Source: Phreatobacter sp. (GTDB lineage: Bacteria; Pseudomonadota; Alphaproteobacteria; Rhizobiales; Phreatobacteraceae). Taken from it: DNA of 64,000 nt. The first letter of the stretch is position 1, and each line of letters begins with the position of its first letter. The position numbers were made by a program, and so were the translations under genes. Positions 28,091-36,212 of the stretch are shown in pieces. The notes beneath the pieces are model-generated. The model did no database searches. It saw only the letters and a program-made list of their open reading frames with translations, and had not been told where the DNA came from. The DNA is taken from NCBI RefSeq assembly GCF_027532945.1, contig NZ_JAPZTZ010000005.1:146254-210253 (forward strand), written 5' to 3'.

Positions 28091-28543
28091 TCACGTCAGG
28101 CAGCCGCCGGTGCTCACCGCCACGCGCGCGGCGGCGCGGCGCACCGAGCCATCGGCCATGCGCGCATAGGCGAGCAGCACCTGGCCCTCGGCAAGGCGGA
28201 TGCGGGCGCTGACCTCGGCGCGGGCAAGGCCCGCCCCGAGCTGGTAGCTGGCGACGCCCGGCGTCGGGTTGCGGGTGGCGAAGAGGTGGATCGCCGTGCA
28301 GCGATCCTCGCTCCGCATGGCCGAATGCACCGTGACGGTCACCGGCACGAAGGCGCCGTTCTCGGCCGTCTCAGGCACTTTCAGCGTGATGCCGCCCTCG
28401 GAAGCCTCGGCGGCGCCGACCTTCTCACGGATCGCTGCCGCAACCTCGGCCGGGATGGCCTCGCTCGCCGCCGCGCCCGAGAGCGCCACGAAGCCGAGGA
28501 GGCCGCCGATGGCGAGCCGCCGGTCGATCAGGATCGCGCTCAC
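28091..28543 (-). CDS. soxY: Thiosulfate-oxidation carrier protein SoxY (variant C-terminus)
   Basis: A 150-residue SoxY with a short exported N-terminus (DRRLAIGGLLGFVALSGAAA). The Ig-like domain ends in VAVSTGGCLT. The Cys that carries sulfane sulfur is present, but the usual GGCGG arm is GGCLT here. The start overlaps the stop of the flavoprotein gene by four bases, so it is translated with it. It probably accepts or donates sulfur to the FccB-like enzyme. Confidence 0.9.
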   Translation of the reverse strand: MSAILIDRRLAIGGLLGFVALSGAAASEAIPAEVAAAIREKVGAAEASEGGITLKVPETAENGAFVPVTVTVHSAMRSEDRCTAIHLFATRNPTPGVASYQLGAGLARAEVSARIRLAEGQVLLAYARMADGSVRRAAARVAVSTGGCLT

Positions 28544-29832
28544 GAGAAGGCGTCCTTGGTGATGGACGCATACCAGGCGTCGGCATGGAGCGCCTCGAGG
28601 CGGCGCTGCTCCCGCTGCTGGGCAAGCGGCCCGCGCGGCGACACGCCGCCCGAGTTCGGCGTCTCGGCGAAGCCGGTATCGGTCGGGCGGAACACGCCGA
28701 CGACGGAGATGCCGTATTCGTCGCCGACATGGCTGTAGCAGGTGTTGAAATACACGGTCGGACCGGGCGCCGGGCGGCCTTCCAGCGCCGCCGCTGCCGC
28801 CGCCACCGCGACCTTCGAGGTCGAATTGGCGATGTAGCCCGACTTCGGCATGACCTGGCCGATATTGGCGTCGCCGATGACATGGATGTCGCGCGCCCGC
28901 ACCGCTTCAAAGGTCAGCGGGTTCACCGGCACCCAGCCGGTCTCGTTGGTGAGGCCGGCATCGATGGCGATCTTCGCCGCCGACTGGGGCGGGATGACAT
29001 TGCCGACATCGACCTTGTGGCGCGTGCCGAGCTCGGTCTCGAAGATCTTCTCCCGCACGTCGACCTTGGTCACGCGACCGTCCTTGTTCAGCGGCACCCA
29101 CTCGATCATGCCGGGATAGAGCTCGTTCCAGGCATCCTGGAACAGGCCCTGCTTGGAGAAGGCGTCCTTGGCGTCGAGCGCGATGATCTTGGCGCGCGGC
29201 TTGTGCTTCTTCAGGTAGCTCGCGACCATGCTGATGCGCTCGTAGGGGCCGGGCGGGCAGCGGAAAGGGTTCGGAGGGATGGCGAAGCCCACCACGCCGC
29301 CATCGGGCAGCGCTTCGAGCTGGCGGCGCAGCAGCGTCGTCTGCTCGCCCGCGCCGGGGACCCAGGCATGGGGCAGCGTCTCGGCGGCGGCCTCATTGTA
29401 GCCCTCGATGGCGTTCCATCGGATGGCGATGCCCGGCGACAGGATCAGCTTGTCGTAAGGCACGGTCTGGCCGCCGCGCAGCCGAACGGTCTTGGCCGTC
29501 GCGTCGATGCCGTCCGCCCAGTCCTGCACGACGCGGACGCCGCGGGCCTTGAGGCCGTCATAGGAATGGGTGATCTGCGGCAGCGTCCGCTCGCCGGCGA
29601 GCAGCAGGTTGCCATAGGGGCAGGTGACGAAGGTCGCCTTGGGCTCGATCAGCGTCACCTCGAGGCGCGGGAAGGCGATGCGGGCATAGCGGGCGGCCGA
29701 GGCGCCGCCGAAGCCGCCGCCGATGACGACGAGGCGGCCGGTGGTCTGGGCGCGAACGATGCCGGGGGCGGAGAGGGTGAGGCCGGCGGAGGCGGCGGCG
29801 AGCGAGAAGGCGCGGCGGGTGAGGCGGGTCAT
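28540..29832 (-). CDS. fccB: Flavocytochrome c sulfide dehydrogenase flavoprotein (FccB/SoxF-like)
   Basis: A 430-residue FAD enzyme with a Tat signal (MTRLTRRAFSLAAASAGLTL). The Rossmann motif is LVVIGGGFGGASAARY, and the conserved Cys in FVTCPYGNLLLAG is the disulfide partner typical of FccB. A second half includes IHVIGDANIG and the late Cys in NTCYSHVGD. It oxidises sulfide or SoxY-bound sulfur and passes electrons to the small cytochrome encoded 11 bases upstream. GAGGAG precedes the ATG at 29832. Confidence 0.93.
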   Translation of the reverse strand: MTRLTRRAFSLAAASAGLTLSAPGIVRAQTTGRLVVIGGGFGGASAARYARIAFPRLEVTLIEPKATFVTCPYGNLLLAGERTLPQITHSYDGLKARGVRVVQDWADGIDATAKTVRLRGGQTVPYDKLILSPGIAIRWNAIEGYNEAAAETLPHAWVPGAGEQTTLLRRQLEALPDGGVVGFAIPPNPFRCPPGPYERISMVASYLKKHKPRAKIIALDAKDAFSKQGLFQDAWNELYPGMIEWVPLNKDGRVTKVDVREKIFETELGTRHKVDVGNVIPPQSAAKIAIDAGLTNETGWVPVNPLTFEAVRARDIHVIGDANIGQVMPKSGYIANSTSKVAVAAAAAALEGRPAPGPTVYFNTCYSHVGDEYGISVVGVFRPTDTGFAETPNSGGVSPRGPLAQQREQRRLEALHADAWYASITKDAFS

Positions 29833-29843
29833 GTCGGGTCTCC

Positions 29844-30143
29844 TCAACGCAGGCCGGCGAAATAGGCGGCGAGTTCGGCGACTTCCGCGTCGTTAAAGCC
29901 GCGGGCGATGCGGTTCATGATCGAGGCCGGCCGCTCATTGGCGCGGAAGGCCGCCCAGCTCTGCACGAAGGCCTCGCGGTCATAGCCGGCGATGCGCGGC
30001 ACCGAGCCTTCGCCGGCCCCTGCCGGGCCGTGGCAGCCGGCGCAGGACAGGGCGATCAGCGGCGCGGGCGCCGATTGTGCGAGGGCGGCAGCCGGGGCCA
30101 GCGCCAGGGCAAGCCCGAACAGGGCGGGACGAAGTCGGGTCAT
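29844..30143 (-). CDS. Small monoheme cytochrome c (FccA/SoxE-like)
   Basis: A 99-residue exported cytochrome. The signal peptide ends in AAALAQ, the heme motif CAGCH lies at about residues 34-38, and the axial Met is likely in RPASIMNRIARGF. It is the electron acceptor of the flavoprotein. It overlaps the YeeE-type gene by four bases, so the operon order is transporter, cytochrome, flavoprotein, SoxY, SoxZ. Confidence 0.92.
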   Translation of the reverse strand: MTRLRPALFGLALALAPAAALAQSAPAPLIALSCAGCHGPAGAGEGSVPRIAGYDREAFVQSWAAFRANERPASIMNRIARGFNDAEVAELAAYFAGLR

Positions 30144-31357
30144 CGGGACGGGGCTCCATCAAGTCCGAAGAGCGGCCTCAGTTTCAGGCCGAGCCAGTTG
30201 CCAGGAAGGGCGGCGGCGACCCAGAGCCAGCCATGCAGGCTGCCCGAGGCGACGCCGGAGAAGAAGGCGGAGATGTTGCAGCCCGTGGCGACGATGGCGC
30301 CGACGCCGATCATCAGCCCGCCGATGAGGCTGCCGAGCGCCGCGCCAACCGGGATCCGCAGGGAGGGGGCGAAGCGGCCGGCGGCGAGCGCGGCGGCCAG
30401 CGCGCCGGCCATCACCGCGACGTTCATGATGCTGGTGGCATCGGCGAGAAGCGGCCGCATCATCGCCTCGACCCGGGTCGGCTCCTCCCAGAAGGGCCAG
30501 AAGACCGGATCGGCGAGGCCGGTCGCTTCCGCCGCCTTCGAGCCCCACAGGGCGAAGGCCTGCGTCACGCCCCAGGGGCGGCCGGCGGCAAGGAGCGTCG
30601 CGGTATTGAGCACGGCGAGGGCCAGCGCGCCCCAGGCATAGGGCCAGGGCCCGGTGAGGAGGTTGCCGCCGCCGGTGATCGGCGCGAGGCCGTCGGTGCG
30701 CCGGCGCTCCCACGCGACAAGGCCGGCATAGGCGGCGGCGAAGAGGAGGGCGTGGAGGGCGAGCGCCGGCCAGAGCCCGAGCAGCGCGGGCAGCGACACC
30801 GCCGGTGCCGCCGGCAGGCCCTCCCAGAGCGGATAGGCGAGCGCCGCCAGCGTCGCGCCGGTGATGGCGGCAAGAAGCGTGATCACCATCCGCACCGAGC
30901 CGCCGCCGACCGTGTAGAGCGTCCCTGAGACGCAGCCGCCGGCGATCTGCATGCCGATGCCGAAGACGAAGGCGCCGAGCGCCACACCAAGGCCCAGCGG
31001 GAAGGTGAAGCCGCGCACCGGCTGGCCGAAGACCTCGCCCTGAGCGATCAGCGGCAGGAACAGCGCCACGGCCACGGCGAGCATGAGCACCTGCGCCCGC
31101 ACATGGGCGGTGCGCCCCTCCGCCATCAGCACGCGCCAGCCATGGCTGAAGCCGAAGGCGGAATGGTAGAGGGCAAGCCCAAGCAGCAGGCCGATCACGC
31201 CGAGGGCGACAAGCCGGCCGGAGCCGAGCGCCACGAGGACGCCGAGCGCTGCGGCGACCGCGAGCGCGGCCCCGGCGAGGCGTCCTGCCAGCGGGGGCGG
31301 CGCGGCGAGGGTGAGGCTGGTGTGATCCGACGGCATGGACGGGGCGGCGAAGGGCAT
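30140..31357 (-). CDS. YeeE/YedE family sulfur-compound transporter, two-domain
   Basis: A 405-residue membrane protein with about ten hydrophobic segments made of two YeeE/YedE halves. Each half has the glycine-rich cysteine motif (GGCVSGTLYTVGGGS near residue 140, and GATGCNIS-like VATGCNISAFFSG near residue 365). Characterised relatives (TsuA, YeeE) take up thiosulfate through conserved cysteines. As first gene of the Sox/Fcc operon it probably supplies or exports a sulfur species. The start is either 31357 or an ATG at 31336. Confidence 0.9.
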   Translation of the reverse strand: MPFAAPSMPSDHTSLTLAAPPPLAGRLAGAALAVAAALGVLVALGSGRLVALGVIGLLLGLALYHSAFGFSHGWRVLMAEGRTAHVRAQVLMLAVAVALFLPLIAQGEVFGQPVRGFTFPLGLGVALGAFVFGIGMQIAGGCVSGTLYTVGGGSVRMVITLLAAITGATLAALAYPLWEGLPAAPAVSLPALLGLWPALALHALLFAAAYAGLVAWERRRTDGLAPITGGGNLLTGPWPYAWGALALAVLNTATLLAAGRPWGVTQAFALWGSKAAEATGLADPVFWPFWEEPTRVEAMMRPLLADATSIMNVAVMAGALAAALAAGRFAPSLRIPVGAALGSLIGGLMIGVGAIVATGCNISAFFSGVASGSLHGWLWVAAALPGNWLGLKLRPLFGLDGAPSR

Positions 31358-31656
31358 CCGGGGCGAACCCGCCGTGACCTTTGCCGTCAGGCGAGAATTA
31401 TTTATTATCGCATCCCCAATTATACGGATGCAAACAGAAAATTATTCCTTTCTGTCGCCTCATATGGAAGAAGGGCATCGCATCTCCGCGAAACGGGAGA
31501 AACGGCTGCGATGACGGCCGGTGAGCCGCGCGATCGGCCCTGAGGGGCAACGTCACCGGACTCTGACGCCGCGTGGAGGAAAAAGCGCAGTGGCAGGTCA
31601 GTCGCCAGGCAGGTCGGGCGCCATGCATGTCGGGCGCCTTGTCGGCGCAGGGCGTG
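31358..31656. other. Gene-free gap with AT-rich sox-operon promoter region
   Basis: About 300 bases without a credible frame, between the divergently placed sulfur operon start and the convergent end of the metallo-hydrolase gene. The part at 31394-31450 is strikingly AT-rich for this genome and contains an inverted repeat and a TATAAT on the minus strand (31419-31424), so the sox promoter is likely here. Nothing is seen in the remaining 200 bases. Confidence 0.55.
31410..31431. promoter_or_regulatory. Inverted repeat flanking a -10-like box, sox operon
   Basis: GCATCC and GGATGC stand ten bases apart and enclose the minus-strand TATAAT. A regulator bound here would block the operon's -10 element. 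ArsR-type sulfur sensors use operators placed this way, but none is encoded in the window. Confidence 0.45.
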
Positions 31657-32691
31657 TCAGCCTTTCCAGGCTTCCATTGTGGCGCGGGCACATTCGTGCA
31701 TGACGGTGAGGGCCCGCTGTGTCGCAGCCGTGCCGATCACGAAGGGGTTGGGGCGGCCCTCTCCCATGCGCGCCAGCTTGTCGACCGCCTCGTCGTAGAT
31801 CGGATGGTTCGAGATGAAGACGTCCATCCCCTCCCGCCCGGCACGGTCGCGCACGCGCGCGGTGCCGTCGATATAGGCCTGGAGCCTGACGAGGCGATCG
31901 GGACGGCGGCCGAAATTGAACGCCGTGCCGCCCCAGAGCAGAGCGCGATGGGTGCGGGCGCCGTCGCGCACGTCGAAGGCCAGCGAGATCGTGCCCATCG
32001 TGTGGCCGGGCGTGAGGATCACCGCGACGCTGGTGTCGCCGAGGCGCAGGACGCTGCCATCCTCGACGGCCATGTCGCGCTGCGGCGGCCTGCCCCAGTC
32101 CGGCCGGTCGAACTCGAGCTGCGTCTCCATCATGGTCCAGTCGAGGGATGATGCGACGATCCGCGGCGCGTATCGGCGCTTGAGATAACCGACGCCGCCA
32201 TAATGGTCGCCATGGCCATGGGTGACGATCACCATCTTGATCGCTGCGGGGTCGAGCCCCAGGCGCCGCATCCCGGCATCGACGATGTGTTCGGCCTCGT
32301 CGTCATTGTCCATGGCGTCGATGAGGATGATGCCCTCGGAGGTGACGAGCGCCCAGGCGCTCACCCAGCGGCTGCCGACGAAGAACAGGTTGTCGAAGGC
32401 CTTGCCGGGGGGCGGTGCCGGCAGGCGCATCAGCTCGTCCGGCGACATGGGCCGGGCTCCGGGCGTCGGGGCGACGATCTCGGAGAGGCGCAGATTGGCG
32501 AGAAGATCGTCGCCGGCGGCTGCCCGCGCTGCCGCAAGATGCCGCTGCACGGCGGCCGACTGGGCCCGGACCGGATCGGCGGGCAGGGCCGCCATGGCGC
32601 AGCAGGCGAAAGCCATGGCCAGAAGATCACGCCGGGACGGATCGACCGCTTCAGCGCGAAGCGGCGGGGTCGGCGACTTGCGGAAGAACAT
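31657..32691 (-). CDS. MBL-fold metallo-hydrolase, exported, subclass B3-like
   Basis: A 344-residue protein with a Tat-like N-terminus (SRRDLLAMAFACCAMAALPA). It has a full metallo-beta-lactamase ligand set: THGHGDHYGG, the His in LTPGHTMG, and a distal His in FISNHPIYD. This HxHxDH arrangement binds two zinc ions and resembles B3-type enzymes. The substrate is unknown. GAGGAG precedes ATG 32691. It may follow the binding-protein gene 109 bases upstream in the same direction. Confidence 0.88.
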   Translation of the reverse strand: MFFRKSPTPPLRAEAVDPSRRDLLAMAFACCAMAALPADPVRAQSAAVQRHLAAARAAAGDDLLANLRLSEIVAPTPGARPMSPDELMRLPAPPPGKAFDNLFFVGSRWVSAWALVTSEGIILIDAMDNDDEAEHIVDAGMRRLGLDPAAIKMVIVTHGHGDHYGGVGYLKRRYAPRIVASSLDWTMMETQLEFDRPDWGRPPQRDMAVEDGSVLRLGDTSVAVILTPGHTMGTISLAFDVRDGARTHRALLWGGTAFNFGRRPDRLVRLQAYIDGTARVRDRAGREGMDVFISNHPIYDEAVDKLARMGEGRPNPFVIGTAATQRALTVMHECARATMEAWKG

Positions 32692-32800
32692 GGCGGTCTC
32701 CTCGTGATCGATCGGCGGAAGGGGTTGCGATGCGCCGGCGGAATCCCGGGCGGGCAGGGTGATCCTCTGCGCGCCCGGTCGCAACCGGTGCGCTGGGCCA

Positions 32801-33997
32801 TCAGACCTCGACGATGTAGACGCCCCGGGTGCCCGTGGGATTCGGGCCCTCGGCTGGTCCGATAATGTGTTCGAACTGGGTCTTGAGACGCTCGACCCGG
32901 GTCCGGTCCTTCATGAACACGCGGAAGCGCAACGGATCGGTGTTGAAATTGCCGATCGGCCCGACATTGCCGGCGGCCGGCACGTCGCGCCGCACCGACC
33001 ATTGCGTCGTGCGGGCGATGGTCGCGTCACGCGAGGCCATCCAGCTGACATAGAGCCGGGCGGCCTCCTTGTGGCGGGCTTCCCTGAAGATCGCCCCGGT
33101 CTGCGGCCAGGACAGGAACACATCCTTGCGCGGCAGGATGAACCGCGACGTGGCGTTGGCCGGCGGCGCGAAGGTCCCCGAGGCGGTGAAGGTGACGGCG
33201 CGCTTGCCCTCGCCAACCGCGAGCCGGGCCGGCACCGTGCCGCGGATCCACAGCACGTCCTGGCGAATCAGCCGCTCCATGTAGTCCCAGCCATGGGACT
33301 GCACGATCCGGTCGAACTGGTGGAGCACGGCGTCGTCGTCGTGGGGATAGGTCAGCACGATGCGGCCCTTGAGCCTGGGGTCGAGATAGTCCACCGCGTC
33401 TCGCGGCGCCTCGCCCTCCGCGATCATCGCGGGATTGTAGCTGTTGCTGAAGGCGATCACGCCGATCCCGGCAAAGGCGCCGTCGGGATCCTTGTAGCCG
33501 GGTGCGATCGCATCCCAGTCGAGTGGCTTGTAGGCCAGAAGCTGGCCCTCGTCCTTCCACCGGTCGAAATCCTGCAGCGTCTGCAGGACGGCCACGTCGG
33601 CCTCCAGCCTGCCGCGGGCCAGCTGCAGGTCGATCCGGGCGTCGTGATACTTGCTCAGATCGGTGACGATCTTGATCGACATGCCGGGGAAGCGGGCCAT
33701 GAAGGCGCGCTCGACGCCGGCATAGGCGTTGGGAATATCGCCACCAGCATAGACGACGAGCTTGCCGCCCTCGGCGAGGGCCGCGCGATGGATATCATCG
33801 AGGCTGCGCGTCTCGACATCGGGAGCGGGTCGCAGCGGCACGGGATCCGCCTTCAGCCGCGCTGCCGCGAGGAGGACGGGGGCACTGAGGGCATAGCCGA
33901 GCAGGCGGCGGCGGTCGGGGGCAGGGGGCGTTTGGCGGGTCACGAGGCTTTTCCCAAAGACGGTTCGAGCGATATCCCGCGAAACGTTAGACGACAC
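32801..33997 (-). CDS. ABC transporter periplasmic substrate-binding protein (iron-type fold)
   Basis: A protein of up to 398 residues with a Tat-like signal (RRRLLGYALSAPVLLAAAR) followed by a type II binding-protein fold. LVVYAGGDIPNAYAGVERAF is the usual start of the Fe3+/spermidine-type (SBP_bac_1/6) family. No permease or ATPase gene is adjacent. The start is a GTG at 33997 or, better for the signal length, a GTG at 33943. It diverges from a LysR gene across a T-N11-A box and is probably its target. Confidence 0.82.
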   Translation of the reverse strand: MSSNVSRDIARTVFGKSLVTRQTPPAPDRRRLLGYALSAPVLLAAARLKADPVPLRPAPDVETRSLDDIHRAALAEGGKLVVYAGGDIPNAYAGVERAFMARFPGMSIKIVTDLSKYHDARIDLQLARGRLEADVAVLQTLQDFDRWKDEGQLLAYKPLDWDAIAPGYKDPDGAFAGIGVIAFSNSYNPAMIAEGEAPRDAVDYLDPRLKGRIVLTYPHDDDAVLHQFDRIVQSHGWDYMERLIRQDVLWIRGTVPARLAVGEGKRAVTFTASGTFAPPANATSRFILPRKDVFLSWPQTGAIFREARHKEAARLYVSWMASRDATIARTTQWSVRRDVPAAGNVGPIGNFNTDPLRFRVFMKDRTRVERLKTQFEHIIGPAEGPNPTGTRGVYIVEV

Positions 33998-34010
33998 AAA
34001 CCACAGCCGA

Positions 34011-34027
34011 TTGATAAATTATATCAA
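34011..34027. promoter_or_regulatory. LysR-type T-N11-A inverted repeat
   Basis: TTGATAAATTATATCAA has perfect 6-base arms around AATTA and the T-N11-A form bound by LysR dimers. It lies 18 bases before the LysR start and 14 before the divergent binding-protein gene, fitting autoregulation plus activation. Confidence 0.65.
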
Positions 34028-34045
34028 CTAGAGATATAAAACCGC

Positions 34046-34942
34046 ATGGATCGTCTCGCCGAGATCGAAGCCTTTGTCTGCACCGCCGATCTCGGCAGCC
34101 AGGCCGCCGCCGCCGATGCCCTCGGTTTGTCGCGCATGGCCGTCAGCCGTCTTCTCCGACAGCTGGAGACACGAATGGGCGTGCCATTGCTCTACCGCAC
34201 CACACGGCGGCAGACGCTGACCGAAGCCGGCGCCCGGTTCCTGGCCGAGGCGCGCACGCTGGTCGAGCGCTACGGCGACCTGACGAGCGCGACGAAGACG
34301 CCCGAGGGTGGCATCAGCGGCACCTTGCGGATCAGCGCGCCGGTGTCCTTCGGCTCGCGGCATGTCATGCCACTGCTGCCGGCCTTCGCCGCGCTCTATC
34401 CCCGCGTGCTGTTCGACGTCGTGCTGAGCGACCGGCAGGTTCACCTCACCGACGAGGGGTTCGATCTCGCCCTCCGGATCACGGCGGACGGCGGCTCTGC
34501 CGTTCGTGGCACCCGCCTGGCGACCGCTCGAACCATCATCTGCGCCGCGCCCGCCTATGTCGCGGCCCGCGGCATGCCGCTCGCCCCGGCCGATCTCAGC
34601 CAGCATAACTGCCTGCGCTACGCCTATAGCGCCGAGACCAACACCTGGCCGCTTGTCGATGCGTCCGGCGCGGTGACCAGGGTCGAGCCTCAGGGCAACC
34701 TCGTCTGCAACAATGGCGACGCGCTGCTCGCGGCGGCCATCGCCGGCCAGGGCATCATCCAGCAACCCGCCTTCATCGTCGCCCCGGAGATCCGGGCCGG
34801 CCGCCTGATGCGGCTTCTCGGCCAGTACCGGACCCGCGAACTGACCATCTCCGCGGTCTATGCCCCCGCGGCTCGGCCCCAAGCGAAGATCCTGACCTTC
34901 ATCGATTTCCTAGTCGATCGATATGCCGGCGAGAGCTTCTGA
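34046..34942 (+). CDS. LysR family transcriptional regulator
   Basis: A 298-residue LTTR. The N-terminal HTH reads IEAFVCTADLGSQAAAADAL then GLSRMAVSRLLRQLETRMGV. The effector-binding domain starts near residue 90 with GTLRISAPVSFGSRH, as in the large CrgA-like subgroup. It sits divergent from the substrate-binding protein gene, with a LysR box between. The ligand is probably related to the transported solute. Confidence 0.93.
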   Translation: MDRLAEIEAFVCTADLGSQAAAADALGLSRMAVSRLLRQLETRMGVPLLYRTTRRQTLTEAGARFLAEARTLVERYGDLTSATKTPEGGISGTLRISAPVSFGSRHVMPLLPAFAALYPRVLFDVVLSDRQVHLTDEGFDLALRITADGGSAVRGTRLATARTIICAAPAYVAARGMPLAPADLSQHNCLRYAYSAETNTWPLVDASGAVTRVEPQGNLVCNNGDALLAAAIAGQGIIQQPAFIVAPEIRAGRLMRLLGQYRTRELTISAVYAPAARPQAKILTFIDFLVDRYAGESF

Positions 34943-35444
34943 GGCGAGGCGCGTTGAGCCGCCACGGCTTGGCCGGGGCGGTTCAAGTTCGGCTATGCGG
35001 TGCTGGTGTCGGAGCAGCGCGCGGATCGCCCAAATGTCTTGCGGCTTGAGCGGCGGTTTGGGGCCGACCAAGAGTCCCGGGCTCCATGCGCGCGGAACAT
35101 TTTCGGATGATGTCTCTCTGCCCAAGACGCATCCTCCAAAGGAGGCCGCATTCGGAACAGAGCGACCATGCTGCAGCCGTTTCGCGCCTCTGAAGCGGGG
35201 TTCATCGACCGACCGGAACGCGGATGTTTGCGATGCGGCCCCAACAATCCGGGCGCTGGGTGGTGCCGCGCTCAAGCCCTGATGGGACGTGATCCCACTC
35301 TGGCGTCAGGTGGATCCCATGCCTTGCAGCCGCCGTGGCCACATCGTGGCAATCCATCGGCGAACGGTCGGCTCGCCTTCGCGCGACAGAATGTGCCTCG
35401 CGCGTGGATCCCGGTGCGCAGCTGCTGGTCCAGCCCTTTCGGTG
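34943..35444. other. 500-base gene-free stretch left of the peptide island
   Basis: No frame here has protein-like composition. It holds one copy of the dispersed hairpin repeat at 35177-35198 and looks like decayed sequence at an island edge. No attachment site or tRNA is visible. Confidence 0.5.
35177..35198. repeat. Dispersed hairpin repeat, copy A
   Basis: CCGTTTCGCGCCTCTGAAGC and two further G: the loop TTCGCGCCTCT is the same as in the copies at 49130 and 53341, while the flanking stem bases differ. Weak stem here (CCG/CGG plus TTC/GAA). Confidence 0.6.
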
Positions 35445-36212
35445 TCATTCCGGCGCGTGGCGGACCTCGAAGTCTGGCAACCCCCAGCATTGAAGGCCCA
35501 TGTCGCGGGCCATGAGGCCGAAACCCTCGGTCTCGATCTCGCCGCCGTCCCATAGCGGGTGAGGCTGGCGCGCCGCCGGGCTGGCGAGACCATAGCGGTA
35601 GGGAGGGAAGATCAGGCCATCACGGTGCAGGTCGGCCCGCACGAACAGCACCGTCCCGCCAACCGCATCAAGCCTCACGGGTGCGCCTGTCCCCCTGAGG
35701 TCGTGCATGGTCTTCTGCCCATTGTCCGTCCAGGCATTGAGGTCGAAGGTCCGCCCGCCCGGTTCGATGACGCAGTGGGGGTGGACGATGTCGAGGCGGA
35801 GGGCGAGCAGTCTTTCGACGAGATCGGCGGGATAGTCCACCACGTCCACGTCGATCCACAGGACCCAGTGCTCGTCCCGCAGCGCCCGGAACAGGAGCTG
35901 GTTGCGGGCTCGCGCGAGATTGGCACGCCGGAGCAGCTGATAGGCCGGCGCCCAGCGTGGCACGTCGGGAGGCATCCGGAACCCGTAGTCCCGCTTGACC
36001 AGCGTCACCGAGCGGCAGCGCGCCTCGAGCGCCGGCCGAGAGGCCTCAAGGGCCTCGAACGTGCCGTCGCTACTGTCGCTTTCGAGCAATCCGATCGACA
36101 GGCGCTCGCGCGGTACGGTGAGCCGTTCGACGAGCTCGCGGTGGCGCGGCAGATGCTTCGCGGCATTCTTCACCGGCGTGAGAATGAGGATCGTCGGCAG
36201 GGCGTCGGTCAT
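35445..36212 (-). CDS. Anp1-like (GT62-type) glycosyltransferase
   Basis: A 255-residue GT-A protein. The N-terminus PTILILTPVKNAAKHLPRHR leads to a nucleotide-sugar fold, and WVLWIDVDVVDYPADLVERL carries the DxD-type metal site. That segment and GGTVLFVRADLHRDGLIFP are like the Anp1/Mnn9/Van1 mannosyltransferases best known from fungi. It starts one base inside the stop of the FkbM gene (TGATG), so the two are co-translated. It is at the left edge of the peptide-modification island and likely adds mannose or a related sugar. Confidence 0.8.
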   Translation of the reverse strand: MTDALPTILILTPVKNAAKHLPRHRELVERLTVPRERLSIGLLESDSSDGTFEALEASRPALEARCRSVTLVKRDYGFRMPPDVPRWAPAYQLLRRANLARARNQLLFRALRDEHWVLWIDVDVVDYPADLVERLLALRLDIVHPHCVIEPGGRTFDLNAWTDNGQKTMHDLRGTGAPVRLDAVGGTVLFVRADLHRDGLIFPPYRYGLASPAARQPHPLWDGGEIETEGFGLMARDMGLQCWGLPDFEVRHAPE

